A stretch of DNA of 64,000 nt from Megasphaera_A sueciensis (GTDB lineage: Bacteria > Bacillota > Negativicutes > Veillonellales > Megasphaeraceae): contig NZ_CP116939.1 of assembly GCF_050219315.1 (NCBI RefSeq), positions 868,001 through 932,000 on the forward strand. Direction: 5' to 3'. Below, piece after piece: positions 18,969 through 28,823 of the stretch. The notes beneath the pieces were generated by a model. The model ran no database searches, had not been told where the DNA came from, and worked only from the letters and a program-made list of their open reading frames with translations. The translations under genes were made by a program, and so were the position numbers. How positions within the stretch are numbered: position 1 is the stretch's first letter; each line of letters opens with the position of its first letter.

Positions 18969-19009
18969 ATTATAGCATATTTATTTGTTAAAATCATTAC
19001 ATTTAACAA
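18969..19009 (-). promoter_or_regulatory. Permease promoter with perfect inverted-repeat operator
   Basis: The minus strand shows TATAAT (18969-18974). Upstream, TTGTTAAA (18985-18992) and TTTAACAA (19002-19009) form an exact 8-bp inverted repeat with a 9-nt centre covering the -35 zone. This is the expected place for a transcription-factor site controlling the APC permease. Confidence 0.55.
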
Positions 19010-19030
19010 AATTTATGAAATTAATTTTTA

Positions 19031-19086
19031 AAATGTAAAAATACGAAAAGAACGTTACATATATTTCAGTAACGTTCTTTTCGTAT
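19031..19086 (-). terminator. Long-stem terminator of the RlmI-like gene
   Basis: An 18-bp perfect stem (19041-19058 with 19069-19086) and 10-nt loop that begins within the stop codon of the methyltransferase gene. On the minus strand it is followed by TTTTTACATTTTAAAAATT. Confidence 0.8.
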
Positions 19087-20309
19087 TAAACCACTTGAAA
19101 TAAATAAAATTTCAGATAATTTGTTTCCGGTACATTCCAAAGAATGGGATGATCGGGAGATTGCTGCCGCGCCTCTATCTGCCGCAGCGATACTCCGGCA
19201 TCGGCAGCGGCTTCATGCAGCGTCCGCCGAAATAAATCTTCTCTCATAAAATGAGAACAAGAACACGTGGCCAAATACCCGCCTCTCGGCAGCAAGCGCA
19301 TTGCTTTTAAATTGATTTCTTTATAACCGCGCATCGCATTATGCACGGTATGTCCCGATTTTGTAAACGCCGGCGGATCCAGAATAATAAAATCGTAAAG
19401 ATGATTCTTTTCTTCTACCAGTCGTGTCAAAAGATCAAAGACATTTGCCTGCTGTACCGTAACAACAGCTTCCATACCATTTCTTCGAACATTTTCTTCC
19501 GTCATGCGAACCGCGTCCTCCGATACATCAACAGCCGTGACAACGGCTGCACCTCCTCGGGCTGCATTTAAAGCAAAGGCTCCCGTATGGGTAAAACAAT
19601 CCAGTACATGACGACCGGCTGCAAGTTTTCCCACAGCCTTGCGATTATATTTCTGGTCAAGAAAAAATCCTGTCTTTTGACCATTTTCCACATCTACTTC
19701 ATACAAAATTCCGTTTTCATCAATCGTCGTAACCGGCATTCCTGATGCAGACACCGATGGTGACGTATACCAGCCTTTATACTGTTCCATCCCATCTAAT
19801 TCCCGCACCTTTACATCGTTCCGTTCGTAAATCCCCCGTATGGTTTCTCCCATTGCCGCCATGCCTTCCAGCAAGGCTTTGAATATAATGGATTTTATTT
19901 GATCCATGCCATAACATAAAGTCTGTACGACTAATATATCATTATACCGATCCACTGTCAGTCCCGGCATTTGATCGGCATCACCGAAAATAAGACGGCA
20001 ACAAGAAAAATCAACCGTACCCATGACAGCACGCCGATACTCCAGTGCATACTGCACGCGCCGCTGCCAAAATGCTTCATCAAAACGATCATTGGCATTT
20101 GTCGACAGAATTCGTACACGAATTTTAGAAATATCATTAGCAAAGCCAGTTCCCAGATAACGCCCCTTTTCACTGAAAACATCAACAATATCTCCTGTTT
20201 TGTACTCCCCTTCCACATGGGTAACTTCTTCCCCATAAACCCACGGATGACCGCCTTTGGCAGCTTTTTCCCCTTTACGGGTCAAATACAATTTTGCATA
20301 ACTTCTCAT
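19086..20309 (-). CDS. RlmI-like 23S rRNA (cytosine-C5) methyltransferase
   Basis: 407 residues. An N-terminal PUA domain (about 1-80, with G-H-P-W-V-Y-G-E-E) precedes a class I SAM-dependent domain with V-L-D-C-F-T-H-T-G-A-F, I-L-D-P-P-A-F and the C-S-C-S-H near residue 350. This is the arrangement of RlmI/RlmO-type rRNA m5C methyltransferases. The exact target base is inferred from the family. Monocistronic, between the APC permease and hslU. Confidence 0.88.
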   Translation of the reverse strand: MRSYAKLYLTRKGEKAAKGGHPWVYGEEVTHVEGEYKTGDIVDVFSEKGRYLGTGFANDISKIRVRILSTNANDRFDEAFWQRRVQYALEYRRAVMGTVDFSCCRLIFGDADQMPGLTVDRYNDILVVQTLCYGMDQIKSIIFKALLEGMAAMGETIRGIYERNDVKVRELDGMEQYKGWYTSPSVSASGMPVTTIDENGILYEVDVENGQKTGFFLDQKYNRKAVGKLAAGRHVLDCFTHTGAFALNAARGGAAVVTAVDVSEDAVRMTEENVRRNGMEAVVTVQQANVFDLLTRLVEEKNHLYDFIILDPPAFTKSGHTVHNAMRGYKEINLKAMRLLPRGGYLATCSCSHFMREDLFRRTLHEAAADAGVSLRQIEARQQSPDHPILWNVPETNYLKFYLFQVV

Positions 20310-20347
20310 AATTCTCCTTCAACCGTTTCTGGAACCGTATATATGCC

Positions 20348-21763
20348 TTACAAAATGTAATGACTCAAATCAACATTCTGTACTACATCATTCAATTTGT
20401 TTGTAACAAACGCACTATTGATAACGATATGTGTATCATCGACATCAGGAGCTTCATATGCTACATCCTCTAAAATTTTTTCTAAAATCGTATGAAGACG
20501 GCGGGCTCCGATATTTTCTGTTTCTAAGTTAACTTTATAAGCAAATTCGGCAATTGTATCGATACCATCCTCCGTAAATTCCAACTCGATTCCCTCTGTC
20601 GAAAGCAATGCGATATACTGTTTTACCAACGATTGATCAGGTTCCGTAAGAATTTTCCGAAAATCTTCTACCGTAAGCGACTGCAGTTCAACCCGAATAG
20701 GGAACCGCCCCTGTAATTCCGGGATTAAATCAGATGGTTTCGACACATGGAATGCCCCGGCTGCTATGAACAGGATATGATCGGTCTTAACCGGACCATA
20801 TTTGGTATTGACCGTTGCGCCTTCCACGATCGGCAGGATATCTCTCTGCACCCCTTCTCGAGATACATCGGGTCCGTTGTTGCGTCCTTTTTCGGCAATT
20901 TTATCAAATTCATCAATAAAAACAATTCCTGCCTGCTCCGTAGCTTCAATCGCCTTATCAACAATGACATCCATATCCAAACACTTTTCCAGTTCTTCTT
21001 CCTTGAAAATTTCACGTGCTTTGCTGACTGTCATTCTCTTTTTCTTTTTCTTTTTAGGCATAATACTGCCAAGCATTTCCTGAAAATTATTTGTTAATTC
21101 TTCCGTGGAATTTCCTGTCAAAATGCCTTGGATTGCTTTATCTTGTTCTGCGACCTCTATTTCAATTTCCCGGTCATCCATTTTATGTGCACAAATTTCT
21201 TCATACATTTTCTGCCGGCGATCAGGTTGCACACTTTCTAATTGTTTTGGTGTTTCTTCACTTTTCTTTTCTTCGCCCTTTTTTTCTTCCTCATTTCCAA
21301 AAATAATATCCATGGGATTGCGCAGTTTTTCTTCTGTTGTTTTTTTCGGCCAAAAAACCTGCAGAATCCGTTTATTCGCTTCTTCCTCTGCCTTTACCTT
21401 ATATGTTTGGCTTTCTTGTTCTTCCACCATACGGATAGCATTAGCTACCAAGTCTCGAATAATCTGTTCTACATCACGTCCTACATAACCTACTTCCGTA
21501 TACTTTGTTGCTTCCACCTTAATAAACGGAGCCCCTACAAGGCGTGCCAACCGTCTGGCAATCTCTGTCTTACCTACACCAGTCGGTCCGATAAGGAGAA
21601 TATTTTTAGGAATAATTTCTTCCTGCATATCTTCGCTCAGATGCTTGCGGCGCCAGCGATTACGCAATGCAATTGCTACAGACTTTTTTGCTTCCCCTTG
21701 GCCGACAATATATTTATCAAGTTCCGCAACAATTTGTTTTGGTGTTAATTCCATGTCGTACAT
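20348..21763 (-). CDS. hslU: ATP-dependent protease ATPase subunit HslU
   Basis: 471 residues. AAA+ ATPase with LIGPTGVGKTEIARRLARL (Walker A near residue 52), the inserted I domain (about 115-245, lysine/glutamate rich), Walker B VFIDEFDKIA and the C-terminal sensor. The last residues (H-Y-I-L) match the tail that docks into HslV. It unfolds substrates for HslV. It lies 17 nt downstream of hslV. Confidence 0.97.
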   Translation of the reverse strand: MYDMELTPKQIVAELDKYIVGQGEAKKSVAIALRNRWRRKHLSEDMQEEIIPKNILLIGPTGVGKTEIARRLARLVGAPFIKVEATKYTEVGYVGRDVEQIIRDLVANAIRMVEEQESQTYKVKAEEEANKRILQVFWPKKTTEEKLRNPMDIIFGNEEEKKGEEKKSEETPKQLESVQPDRRQKMYEEICAHKMDDREIEIEVAEQDKAIQGILTGNSTEELTNNFQEMLGSIMPKKKKKKRMTVSKAREIFKEEELEKCLDMDVIVDKAIEATEQAGIVFIDEFDKIAEKGRNNGPDVSREGVQRDILPIVEGATVNTKYGPVKTDHILFIAAGAFHVSKPSDLIPELQGRFPIRVELQSLTVEDFRKILTEPDQSLVKQYIALLSTEGIELEFTEDGIDTIAEFAYKVNLETENIGARRLHTILEKILEDVAYEAPDVDDTHIVINSAFVTNKLNDVVQNVDLSHYIL

Positions 21764-21780
21764 ATACTGTTCCTCTTTTC

Positions 21781-22320
21781 TTAAATTTCTTCTACAATAA
21801 CATGATGATTCGTATATACGCAGATATCAGCTGCAATATGCAATGACTTTTCGGCAATTTCCCGTGCTGATAAATCAGTATTCTGCATGAGTGCCCGCGC
21901 CGATGCCAATGCATAATTGCCGCCGGAACCAATAGCCAAGATCCCGTCATCTGGTTCGATAACCTCTCCATTACCGGATATAAGCAGAATACGTTGGTTA
22001 TCTGCTACAAGCAATAATGCTTCCAGTTTATGCAGTATCTTGTCTGAACGCCAATCTTTAGCCAGTTCTACCGCACTGCGTACAAGATTCCCATTATGTT
22101 CATTCAATTTTTCTTCAAAATGATCAAATAATGTAAACGCATCGGCAACAGAACCAGCAAATCCGCTGACAATTTTGCCATGATAGAGGCGGCGCACCTT
22201 CTGTGCTGTCTGCTTCATAATAACCGAATTACCCATAGTAACCTGGCCATCACCGGCAATCGCGGTCTTACCGCTCTTCTGTACAGCCACGATGGTCGTA
22301 GCATGAAATTCTGTATCCAT
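21781..22320 (-). CDS. hslV: ATP-dependent protease peptidase subunit HslV
   Basis: 179 residues, proteasome-beta-like fold. The first residues MDTEFHATTIVAVQ place the conserved T-T-I-V element at position 8 instead of position 2, as in the longer Gram-positive type (ClpQ/CodW). The catalytic Thr would then be exposed only after removal of a short leader, or another N-terminal residue may serve. The G-D-G-Q-V-T-M-G and G-F-A-G-S-V-A-D motifs are intact. Overlaps neither neighbour; trmFO ends one base away. Confidence 0.95.
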   Translation of the reverse strand: MDTEFHATTIVAVQKSGKTAIAGDGQVTMGNSVIMKQTAQKVRRLYHGKIVSGFAGSVADAFTLFDHFEEKLNEHNGNLVRSAVELAKDWRSDKILHKLEALLLVADNQRILLISGNGEVIEPDDGILAIGSGGNYALASARALMQNTDLSAREIAEKSLHIAADICVYTNHHVIVEEI

Positions 22321-23634
22321 CTATATCTTCTCCTTTACAGCATCTATTTCTTCCAGTGCCCGTTGGGCCAAAAGTGCATTTTTTTCTTTTTTCTTCATGC
22401 GTTTTTTTATACCCAGAGGTTCCATAATTCCAAAGTTTATATTCATCGGTTGAAAATGGTCATTAGGGCCGGTAGAAATATATTGACTCAATCCGCCGAT
22501 AGCTGTACGCTTCGAAAAAACAATATTCTCTTTATCTGACAAAAAACGAACGGCGTTGATTCCTGCCAACAATCCCATCGCCGCCGATTCCAAATACCCT
22601 TCCACTCCCGTTAACTGTCCTGCAAAAAAAAGTTTTGGATTATGGCGGTACTGCAGCGTCGCATGCAACAGTTCCGGTGAATTGATATAGGAATTGCGGT
22701 GCATAACGCCATAACGGATGAATTCAGCATGTTCCAGCCCCGGTATCATGGAGAACACTCTTTTTTGTTCTCCCCATTTCAGATGTGTCTGAAACCCGAC
22801 CATGTTGTATAAGGTAGCACTGCCATTATCCTGACGGAGCTGCACCACAGCATAGGGAATGGTATCCGTACCGGGAAGTTCGAGCCCTACGGGTTTCATA
22901 GGTCCAAAACGCAGCGTATCGATACCGCGGGCAGCCATGATTTCTACCGGCATACATCCTTCAAATACGGCATCGTTTTTTTCAAATTCTTTAAGTTCCG
23001 TACATTCGGCAGTAGTCAAAGCCTGCCAAAATGCTTTATATTCTTCTTCCGTAAACGGGCAGTTGAGATAATCGGCTCCGCCTTTTCCATAGCGGGCTGC
23101 CCGATATACCTTCGTCATATCCAAAGAATCGACCGAAACAATCGGCGCCGCCGCATCATGAAAATGAAAATAATCGGCACCCGTCATCGTACGGATCGTT
23201 TCAGCCAAACCCTCGCTAGTAAGAGGTCCTGTCGCAATGATACACACCTGATCCTCGGGAATTTTCGTTATCTCCTCATGCCGTACGGTAACCAGCGGAT
23301 GATTTTTCAGCCGCTCCGTAACCATCTGGCTGAAAGGAACACGATCCACTGCCAGTGCGCCTCCCGCCGGGACACGAGTTGCATCAGCCGCCTCCATAAT
23401 AAGGGAACCGAGACGCCGCATCTCCTCTTTTAAAAGTCCTACGGCGTTTTCAACATTAGCCGCCCGCAGTGAATTGCTGCACACTAATTCAGCAAAAAGT
23501 TCCGTATGATGAGCTGGTGATACCTTGATAGGGCGCATTTCCACCAACTCCACGGGAACACCACGGCATACAAGCTGCCAAGCAGCTTCCGATCCGGCAA
23601 GACCGGCCCCGATAACTAAGACTTTATTCTTCAT
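22321..23634 (-). CDS. trmFO: FADH2-dependent tRNA (uracil-54-C5) methyltransferase TrmFO
   Basis: About 437 residues from the ATG at 23634, which matches the usual start (MKNKVLVIGAGLAGSEAAWQ, an FAD-binding G-x-G-x-x-G). Internal signatures include C-S-N-S-L-R and A-G-Q-L-T-G-V-E-G-Y. It uses methylene-tetrahydrofolate to form m5U54 in tRNA. The ATG overlaps the end of topA by 11 bases, suggesting translational coupling in topA-trmFO-hslV-hslU, a common order in Firmicutes. Confidence 0.96.
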   Translation of the reverse strand: MKNKVLVIGAGLAGSEAAWQLVCRGVPVELVEMRPIKVSPAHHTELFAELVCSNSLRAANVENAVGLLKEEMRRLGSLIMEAADATRVPAGGALAVDRVPFSQMVTERLKNHPLVTVRHEEITKIPEDQVCIIATGPLTSEGLAETIRTMTGADYFHFHDAAAPIVSVDSLDMTKVYRAARYGKGGADYLNCPFTEEEYKAFWQALTTAECTELKEFEKNDAVFEGCMPVEIMAARGIDTLRFGPMKPVGLELPGTDTIPYAVVQLRQDNGSATLYNMVGFQTHLKWGEQKRVFSMIPGLEHAEFIRYGVMHRNSYINSPELLHATLQYRHNPKLFFAGQLTGVEGYLESAAMGLLAGINAVRFLSDKENIVFSKRTAIGGLSQYISTGPNDHFQPMNINFGIMEPLGIKKRMKKKEKNALLAQRALEEIDAVKEKI

Positions 23635-25912
23635 TGACTGTTTCACCCTTTTTATAATTTTCACATGCTGCATTACTGCAGAAAATTTTATCAGGACCGG
23701 TCTTATAGTGTTTAACAATCATAATACTGCCACACACCGGACACTTTTTATTTACAGGTTGATTCCAAAGCACAAAATCACAATTTGGATATTCACTGCA
23801 ACCATAAAACACGCGGCCGCGTTTTGATTTACGTTTAATCATGCTGCCCTTGCCGCATTTAGGACAAGTAATACCAAGATCTTCTACAATAGCTTTTGTA
23901 TTATGACATTCAGGAAAGTTAGAACATGCTAAGAACTTACCGAAACGACCAAATTTATAAACCATAGGAGCTCCACAAAGTTCACACATCTCACCGGATT
24001 CCTTTCCGGCAACCGTCACCTTTTCCATTTTGCTTTCTGCATTTTCCATTTCTGGTTCAAATACCTTGTAGAAATCACTCAATACATGCGTATATGTATT
24101 CTTTCCCTGTTCAATGCCATCTAATTCTTCTTCGAGTTCCGCAGTAAAACTTACGTTGATAATACGTTCGAAATATTTTTTCAATAAATCGACAATAACT
24201 ACACCCAGTTCCGTCGGTATGAACTGTTTCTCTTTCTTTTCCACATAATTCCGTTTTTGGATCGTATCCATAATAGGAGCATATGTACTAGGCCGTCCAA
24301 TCCCTTTTTCTTCCAAGGTCTTGATAAGACTGGCTTCCGTATACCGGGCCGGCGGCTGTGTAAAATGCTGCAAAGCCTCCGTGCTTTCATTATGAACAAT
24401 CGTATCGGCTGCAATATCCGGCAACTCTGCCGCATTTTTATCTTTTTTTGCATCCTCATATAACTCTGTAAACCCCTTGAAAACAACTTTATATCCAGAG
24501 GCTTTCAATTCATAAATACCGCTCACGACGGTTACGGCTAAATGTTCTGTTTCAACAGCCGTCATCTGACTTGCCACAAAACGATTCCAAATCAGTGTAT
24601 ATAACCGTAGTTGATCACGAGACACATAATTGGCTACTATCTCCGGCGTTAATTCCAACGATGTCGGCCGAATCGCTTCATGCGCATCCTGACTGGTCTG
24701 TTTTGTTTTATAGACATGTGCTTTGGCAGGAACATATTCAGATCCGTATGTATCTGCAATAAACGTACGCACATCTTGAATCATATCTTCACTAATACGA
24801 ACCGAGTCAGTTCTCATATAGGTAATCAGTCCTACATGTCCCTGCTCTCCGATATCCAGACCTTCATATAACTGCTGAGCCAGCATCATTGTTTTTTTTG
24901 CACCAAAGTTCAATTTACCGACACATTCCTGCTGCATTGTCGAAGTAGTAAAAGGAGGCTGCGGCTGCCGTTTACGCTTACGCCGCTCCACCTTAGTAAC
25001 CATATCCGGTTGATGGCCTGTTGTTATAGTGCTCCCTTGTTTTTCCCACTGCAGTTCTGCTGCAATACGGTTGGCCGTCTGGCCGTCTTCAATCTCTGCT
25101 TTCCTGCCCTCTATTTTAATCAATTCCGTCTGCAGTACGATGCCATCTTCGGTCTTATAGCTTCCATTGACAGTCCAATATTCTTGTGGCACAAAAGCCT
25201 TTATCTCTTCCTCACGTTCGCAAATAAGACGTACCGCTACAGATTGTACACGTCCAGCACTCAATCCCTTGCAAACCTTTTTCCAAAGCAGAGGGCTGAG
25301 TTTATAGCCCACGATTCTGTCCAAAACACGGCGTGCCTGCTGTGCATCTACTTTTTGCAAATCAATGCACTGCGGATGTTCCATTCCCTCCATAATGCCC
25401 TTTTTCGTAATTTCGTGAAACATGACGCGGCACGTTTCGTGCGTATCCATATCCAGCAAATGTGCTAAATGCCAAGAAATGGCTTCTCCTTCACGGTCAG
25501 GGTCAGTTGCCAGGTACACTTTTTTAGATCGGACAAACTCATTTTGAAGCTCTTCAATCAATTTTTTCTTATCAAACATATTGGTATATGTCGGTGTGAA
25601 ATTATCTTCAATATTGACCCCGAATTGATTGCGAGGCAAATCACGCAAATGACCGCGGCTGGCCAATACTTTATAGGAACTGCCTAAAAATCGTTCAATC
25701 GTTTTGGCCTTAGCCGGTGATTCCACAATAACCAGATTCTTAGCATTCTTCGGCAAGGGATCCAGTTTAGTAAGCTTTACCTTTTCCGGTACATGAACAG
25801 TACCTTTAATAATAGTAGCTTTTCCCTTCTTGGTATCTTTAGCCGTCGCCTTTTTGCCTTTTTTCTTTTTCGTATCGTCAATAATAATAGTCCGCTTAAT
25901 TGGAAATTCCAT
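23624..25912 (-). CDS. topA: DNA topoisomerase I
   Basis: About 762 residues. A lysine-rich N-terminal extension (roughly 40 residues) precedes the Toprim domain LVIVESPAKAKTIERFLG. The catalytic Tyr is in Y-M-R-T-D-S-V-R-I-S. The C-terminus has three zinc-finger-like units with C-x-x-C pairs (CELCGAP, CPKCGKG, CPVCGS). It relaxes negative supercoils. AAAGGA lies 8 nt before the ATG at 25912; the ATG three codons upstream has no spacing and is less likely. Confidence 0.96.
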   Translation of the reverse strand: MEFPIKRTIIIDDTKKKKGKKATAKDTKKGKATIIKGTVHVPEKVKLTKLDPLPKNAKNLVIVESPAKAKTIERFLGSSYKVLASRGHLRDLPRNQFGVNIEDNFTPTYTNMFDKKKLIEELQNEFVRSKKVYLATDPDREGEAISWHLAHLLDMDTHETCRVMFHEITKKGIMEGMEHPQCIDLQKVDAQQARRVLDRIVGYKLSPLLWKKVCKGLSAGRVQSVAVRLICEREEEIKAFVPQEYWTVNGSYKTEDGIVLQTELIKIEGRKAEIEDGQTANRIAAELQWEKQGSTITTGHQPDMVTKVERRKRKRQPQPPFTTSTMQQECVGKLNFGAKKTMMLAQQLYEGLDIGEQGHVGLITYMRTDSVRISEDMIQDVRTFIADTYGSEYVPAKAHVYKTKQTSQDAHEAIRPTSLELTPEIVANYVSRDQLRLYTLIWNRFVASQMTAVETEHLAVTVVSGIYELKASGYKVVFKGFTELYEDAKKDKNAAELPDIAADTIVHNESTEALQHFTQPPARYTEASLIKTLEEKGIGRPSTYAPIMDTIQKRNYVEKKEKQFIPTELGVVIVDLLKKYFERIINVSFTAELEEELDGIEQGKNTYTHVLSDFYKVFEPEMENAESKMEKVTVAGKESGEMCELCGAPMVYKFGRFGKFLACSNFPECHNTKAIVEDLGITCPKCGKGSMIKRKSKRGRVFYGCSEYPNCDFVLWNQPVNKKCPVCGSIMIVKHYKTGPDKIFCSNAACENYKKGETVNEE

Positions 25913-26032
25913 GAAACCCATCCTTTACTTCAAGACTAACAATAAAACATGCGATGCAAGTAAAAACAAACATGCAAATACATCTTACACTATTATGTCA
26001 ATCCGTTCAACTCTATAATACTATAATATAGA

Positions 26033-26059
26033 AAAACAAGGCAGTTCATTTGAACTGCC
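26033..26059 (-). terminator. Terminator of the ATP synthase operon
   Basis: A perfect palindrome GGCAGTTCATTTGAACTGCC at 26040-26059, followed on the minus strand by TTGTTTTTC. It stands 12 nt after the atpC stop and before topA. Confidence 0.92.
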
Positions 26060-26071
26060 CTGCCAAATTAA

Positions 26072-26500
26072 TTATTTAATTTTTTTCCCATACTGCGTAA
26101 CTGTTGTAATACGGCCGATAGCTCTATGCAGTGCTAACTGGGCTCTTTCTACATCAATATCCTGCGTTTTAGCATTCAAACGCTTTTCTGCACGTTTTTT
26201 TGCTTCTTCCGCCCGTTTACGATCAATACTGCCCGATAATTCTGCATTCGGAGTAATCACGGTCACTGTATCATTTTTTACTTCCAGAAAACCGCCTACC
26301 ACAAAAATACCATTCCGGTCGTGATCCTTTTCATACATCAACGGCCAGATTTGCAAAGAAGCTAGCAGCGGTGCATGGCTGGGCATGATGCCCAAGTCCC
26401 CGTCCAAGGCGCGAACCAGCACAAAGTCAACTTCGCCTTGGAACACAGATGCGTCCGGCGTAATGATTTCCAGTCGGATCGTCTTCTTTGTATCTGCCAT
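26072..26500 (-). CDS. atpC: ATP synthase F1 epsilon subunit
   Basis: 142 residues. N-terminal beta sandwich (I-T-P-D-A-S-V-F-Q-G-E-V-D, G-x-L-G-I-M-P-S-H-A-P-L) and a C-terminal helical hairpin with an Ala/Lys/Arg-rich first helix. It couples the rotor and may inhibit ATP hydrolysis. Last gene of the operon; 4 nt after atpD, with the terminator downstream. Confidence 0.95.
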   Translation of the reverse strand: MADTKKTIRLEIITPDASVFQGEVDFVLVRALDGDLGIMPSHAPLLASLQIWPLMYEKDHDRNGIFVVGGFLEVKNDTVTVITPNAELSGSIDRKRAEEAKKRAEKRLNAKTQDIDVERAQLALHRAIGRITTVTQYGKKIK

Positions 26501-26504
26501 CGCC

Positions 26505-27923
26505 TTATTCTCCTTTCAGCGTCTTGGCTTTTTCGTATGCTTCCTCGATATTCCCTACCATATAAAACGCCTGTTCCGGCATATCGTCACACTTGCCCGC
26601 CAGGATCTCCTTAAAGCCGGCTATCGTTTCCTTCAGCGGTACATACCGTCCCGCCTGCCCCGTAAACTGTTCGGCTACGGCAAACGGCTGGCTCAGGAAC
26701 CGCTGTATCTTACGGGCTCTGGCTACCGTCAGTTTATCTTCTTCCGACAATTCATCGATACCGAGTATTGCGATAATATCCTGCAGTTCATTGTATTTCT
26801 GCAACACTTCCTGCACCGCCCGCGCCGTATGGTAATGCTCGTCTCCCAGAATATGCGGATCCAGAATCCGCGATGTGGAATCAAGCGGATCCACCGCCGG
26901 ATAGATACCCAGTTCCGCGATCTGACGAGACAACACCGTCGTGGCATCCAAATGGGCAAAGGTCGCCGCCGGCGCCGGGTCGGTCAAATCATCCGCCGGG
27001 ACATATACAGCCTGGACGGAGGTGATGGAGCCGTTCTTCGTCGAGGTAATCCGTTCCTGCAGGGCCCCTACGTCCGTCCCTAACGTCGGCTGGTAACCAA
27101 CGGCCGACGGAATCCGCCCCAGCAAGGCCGATACTTCTGATCCGGCCTGGATAAATCGGAAAATATTATCAATGAACAGCAGGACATCCTGATGTTCTTT
27201 ATCCCGGAAGTATTCTGCCATGGTTAGGCCTGTCAGGCCTACACGCATACGCGCTCCCGGCGGTTCATTCATCTGCCCGTATACCAGCGCCGTCTTGCTG
27301 ATGACTCCCGATTCCTTCATTTCATTCCACAAATCATTGCCTTCACGCGTCCGTTCCCCGACTCCGGTAAAAACAGAATAGCCGCCGTGTTCCGTCGCCA
27401 CGTTGTGGATCAGTTCCATGATCAGGACGGTCTTTCCTACCCCTGCGCCTCCGAATAATCCGATCTTACCGCCTTTCGCATACGGGGCAATCAAGTCGAC
27501 GACCTTGATCCCTGTTTCCAGGATCTCCGTTTCCGTCGACTGTTCTTCAAACTTCGGCACCGGGCGATGGATCGGCCAATAGGCGTCCGCCTGCACCGGA
27601 GTGTCATCCTTGTCCACCGTTTTCCCGAGAACATTGAAAATACGTCCCAACACGCCCTTGCCCACCGGCACGGCGATAGGGCCTCCCGTATCTTCGGCTT
27701 TCGTGCCGCGGACCAATCCGTCGGTGGAACTCATGGCTACGCACCGGACCACATCATCACCCAAATGCTGCATTACTTCTGCTACCAGGTCGATCTGCTG
27801 TTCGCCTTCGCCGCCCGTTACATGGATGGCGTTATAGATGTTCGGCAGGTCTTCTTCCGAAGAGAAGCGCACATCGATAACCGCGCCGATGACCTGGATT
27901 ACTTTCCCTACTTTATTGCTCAT
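26505..27923 (-). CDS. atpD: ATP synthase F1 beta subunit
   Basis: 472 residues, full length. Walker A GGAGVGKTVLIMEL near residue 153, the G-E-R-T-R-E-G-N-D-L catalytic Glu block, and A-L-L-G-R-I-P-S-A-V-G-Y-Q-P-T. The catalytic subunit of the synthase. The gene is visibly richer in GC than genes outside the atp operon and prefers C/G at third positions. Confidence 0.98.
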   Translation of the reverse strand: MSNKVGKVIQVIGAVIDVRFSSEEDLPNIYNAIHVTGGEGEQQIDLVAEVMQHLGDDVVRCVAMSSTDGLVRGTKAEDTGGPIAVPVGKGVLGRIFNVLGKTVDKDDTPVQADAYWPIHRPVPKFEEQSTETEILETGIKVVDLIAPYAKGGKIGLFGGAGVGKTVLIMELIHNVATEHGGYSVFTGVGERTREGNDLWNEMKESGVISKTALVYGQMNEPPGARMRVGLTGLTMAEYFRDKEHQDVLLFIDNIFRFIQAGSEVSALLGRIPSAVGYQPTLGTDVGALQERITSTKNGSITSVQAVYVPADDLTDPAPAATFAHLDATTVLSRQIAELGIYPAVDPLDSTSRILDPHILGDEHYHTARAVQEVLQKYNELQDIIAILGIDELSEEDKLTVARARKIQRFLSQPFAVAEQFTGQAGRYVPLKETIAGFKEILAGKCDDMPEQAFYMVGNIEEAYEKAKTLKGE

Positions 27924-27959
27924 GAAGAGGTTCTCCTCTCTAGTATTTTGTCGTCACCG

Positions 27960-28820
27960 TTACTGCAGCGCGTTCGCGCCGCTTACGATTTCCGTCAATT
28001 CATTGGTTATGCCGGCCTGCCGTACTTTATTATAATGTACCGTCAGTTTATCGATCAATTCTCCCGCATTATCCGTTGCCGACGTCATTGCCGTCATGCG
28101 GGCCCCCAGCTCACTGGCTGCCGATTGAAGCAGCCCGTTGTAGACCACCATGTTGAGGTACTGCGGCAATAAGGTCGACAATACCTGCTGCGCATCCGGC
28201 GCAAACAGATATTCTTCCGCCGGCCCCTGCTTCGCTGCCGCCGCTTCCTGTGAAATCGGGAGCAGCCGGGTCTGTTGGACCTCTTGCGATAAAGCGGACT
28301 GAAACCGGGTATAAATAAGATATACTTCGTCAAACTCTCCGTCAAGGAACTGCCTGGTCACTTGCGCCGCCAATTTTTGTGCATGGCTGAATTGCGGCTT
28401 ATCGGAAAACCCCGTCCATTTGAATTCCGGCGCAATGCGCAGATGCTTCAAATATTCTACAGGTTTTCGTCCCGTCACCATCAGATAGATCCCGTCACGG
28501 CGCCTGTCTTTAAGGACCGACACCAGCGCTTTGTTTACGTTGGAGCTGTAGGCTCCGGCCAGCCCTTTATCCGCCCCTATAACGATATAACACGTACGAT
28601 GGACCTCTCTTTTCTTAAAGAAAGGATTGTCGTCCTCCGGCAGGGCCGCCGACAAGCGACGCAGCATGCCTTCTATCTTTTCTGTAAACGGCGCGGTCGC
28701 CAATGCGCGTTCCTGTGCACGGCGCAGACGTACGGAGGATACCATCTTCATGGCCTTGGTTATCTGCTGCGTGTTCGTTACGGACTTAATCCGTCGGTTT
28801 ATCTCACGTGCACTCGGCAT
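27960..28820 (-). CDS. atpG: ATP synthase F1 gamma subunit
   Basis: 286 residues. N-terminal R-E-I-N-R-R-I-K-S-V-T-N-T-Q-Q-I-T-K-A-M-K-M-V helix and C-terminal T-A-M-T-S-A-T-D-N-A-G helix form the central stalk coiled coil. Connects rotation of the c ring to the catalytic head. It starts 3 nt after atpA and shares the GC-rich composition. Confidence 0.96.
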   Translation of the reverse strand: MPSAREINRRIKSVTNTQQITKAMKMVSSVRLRRAQERALATAPFTEKIEGMLRRLSAALPEDDNPFFKKREVHRTCYIVIGADKGLAGAYSSNVNKALVSVLKDRRRDGIYLMVTGRKPVEYLKHLRIAPEFKWTGFSDKPQFSHAQKLAAQVTRQFLDGEFDEVYLIYTRFQSALSQEVQQTRLLPISQEAAAAKQGPAEEYLFAPDAQQVLSTLLPQYLNMVVYNGLLQSAASELGARMTAMTSATDNAGELIDKLTVHYNKVRQAGITNELTEIVSGANALQ

Positions 28821-28823
28821 ACG

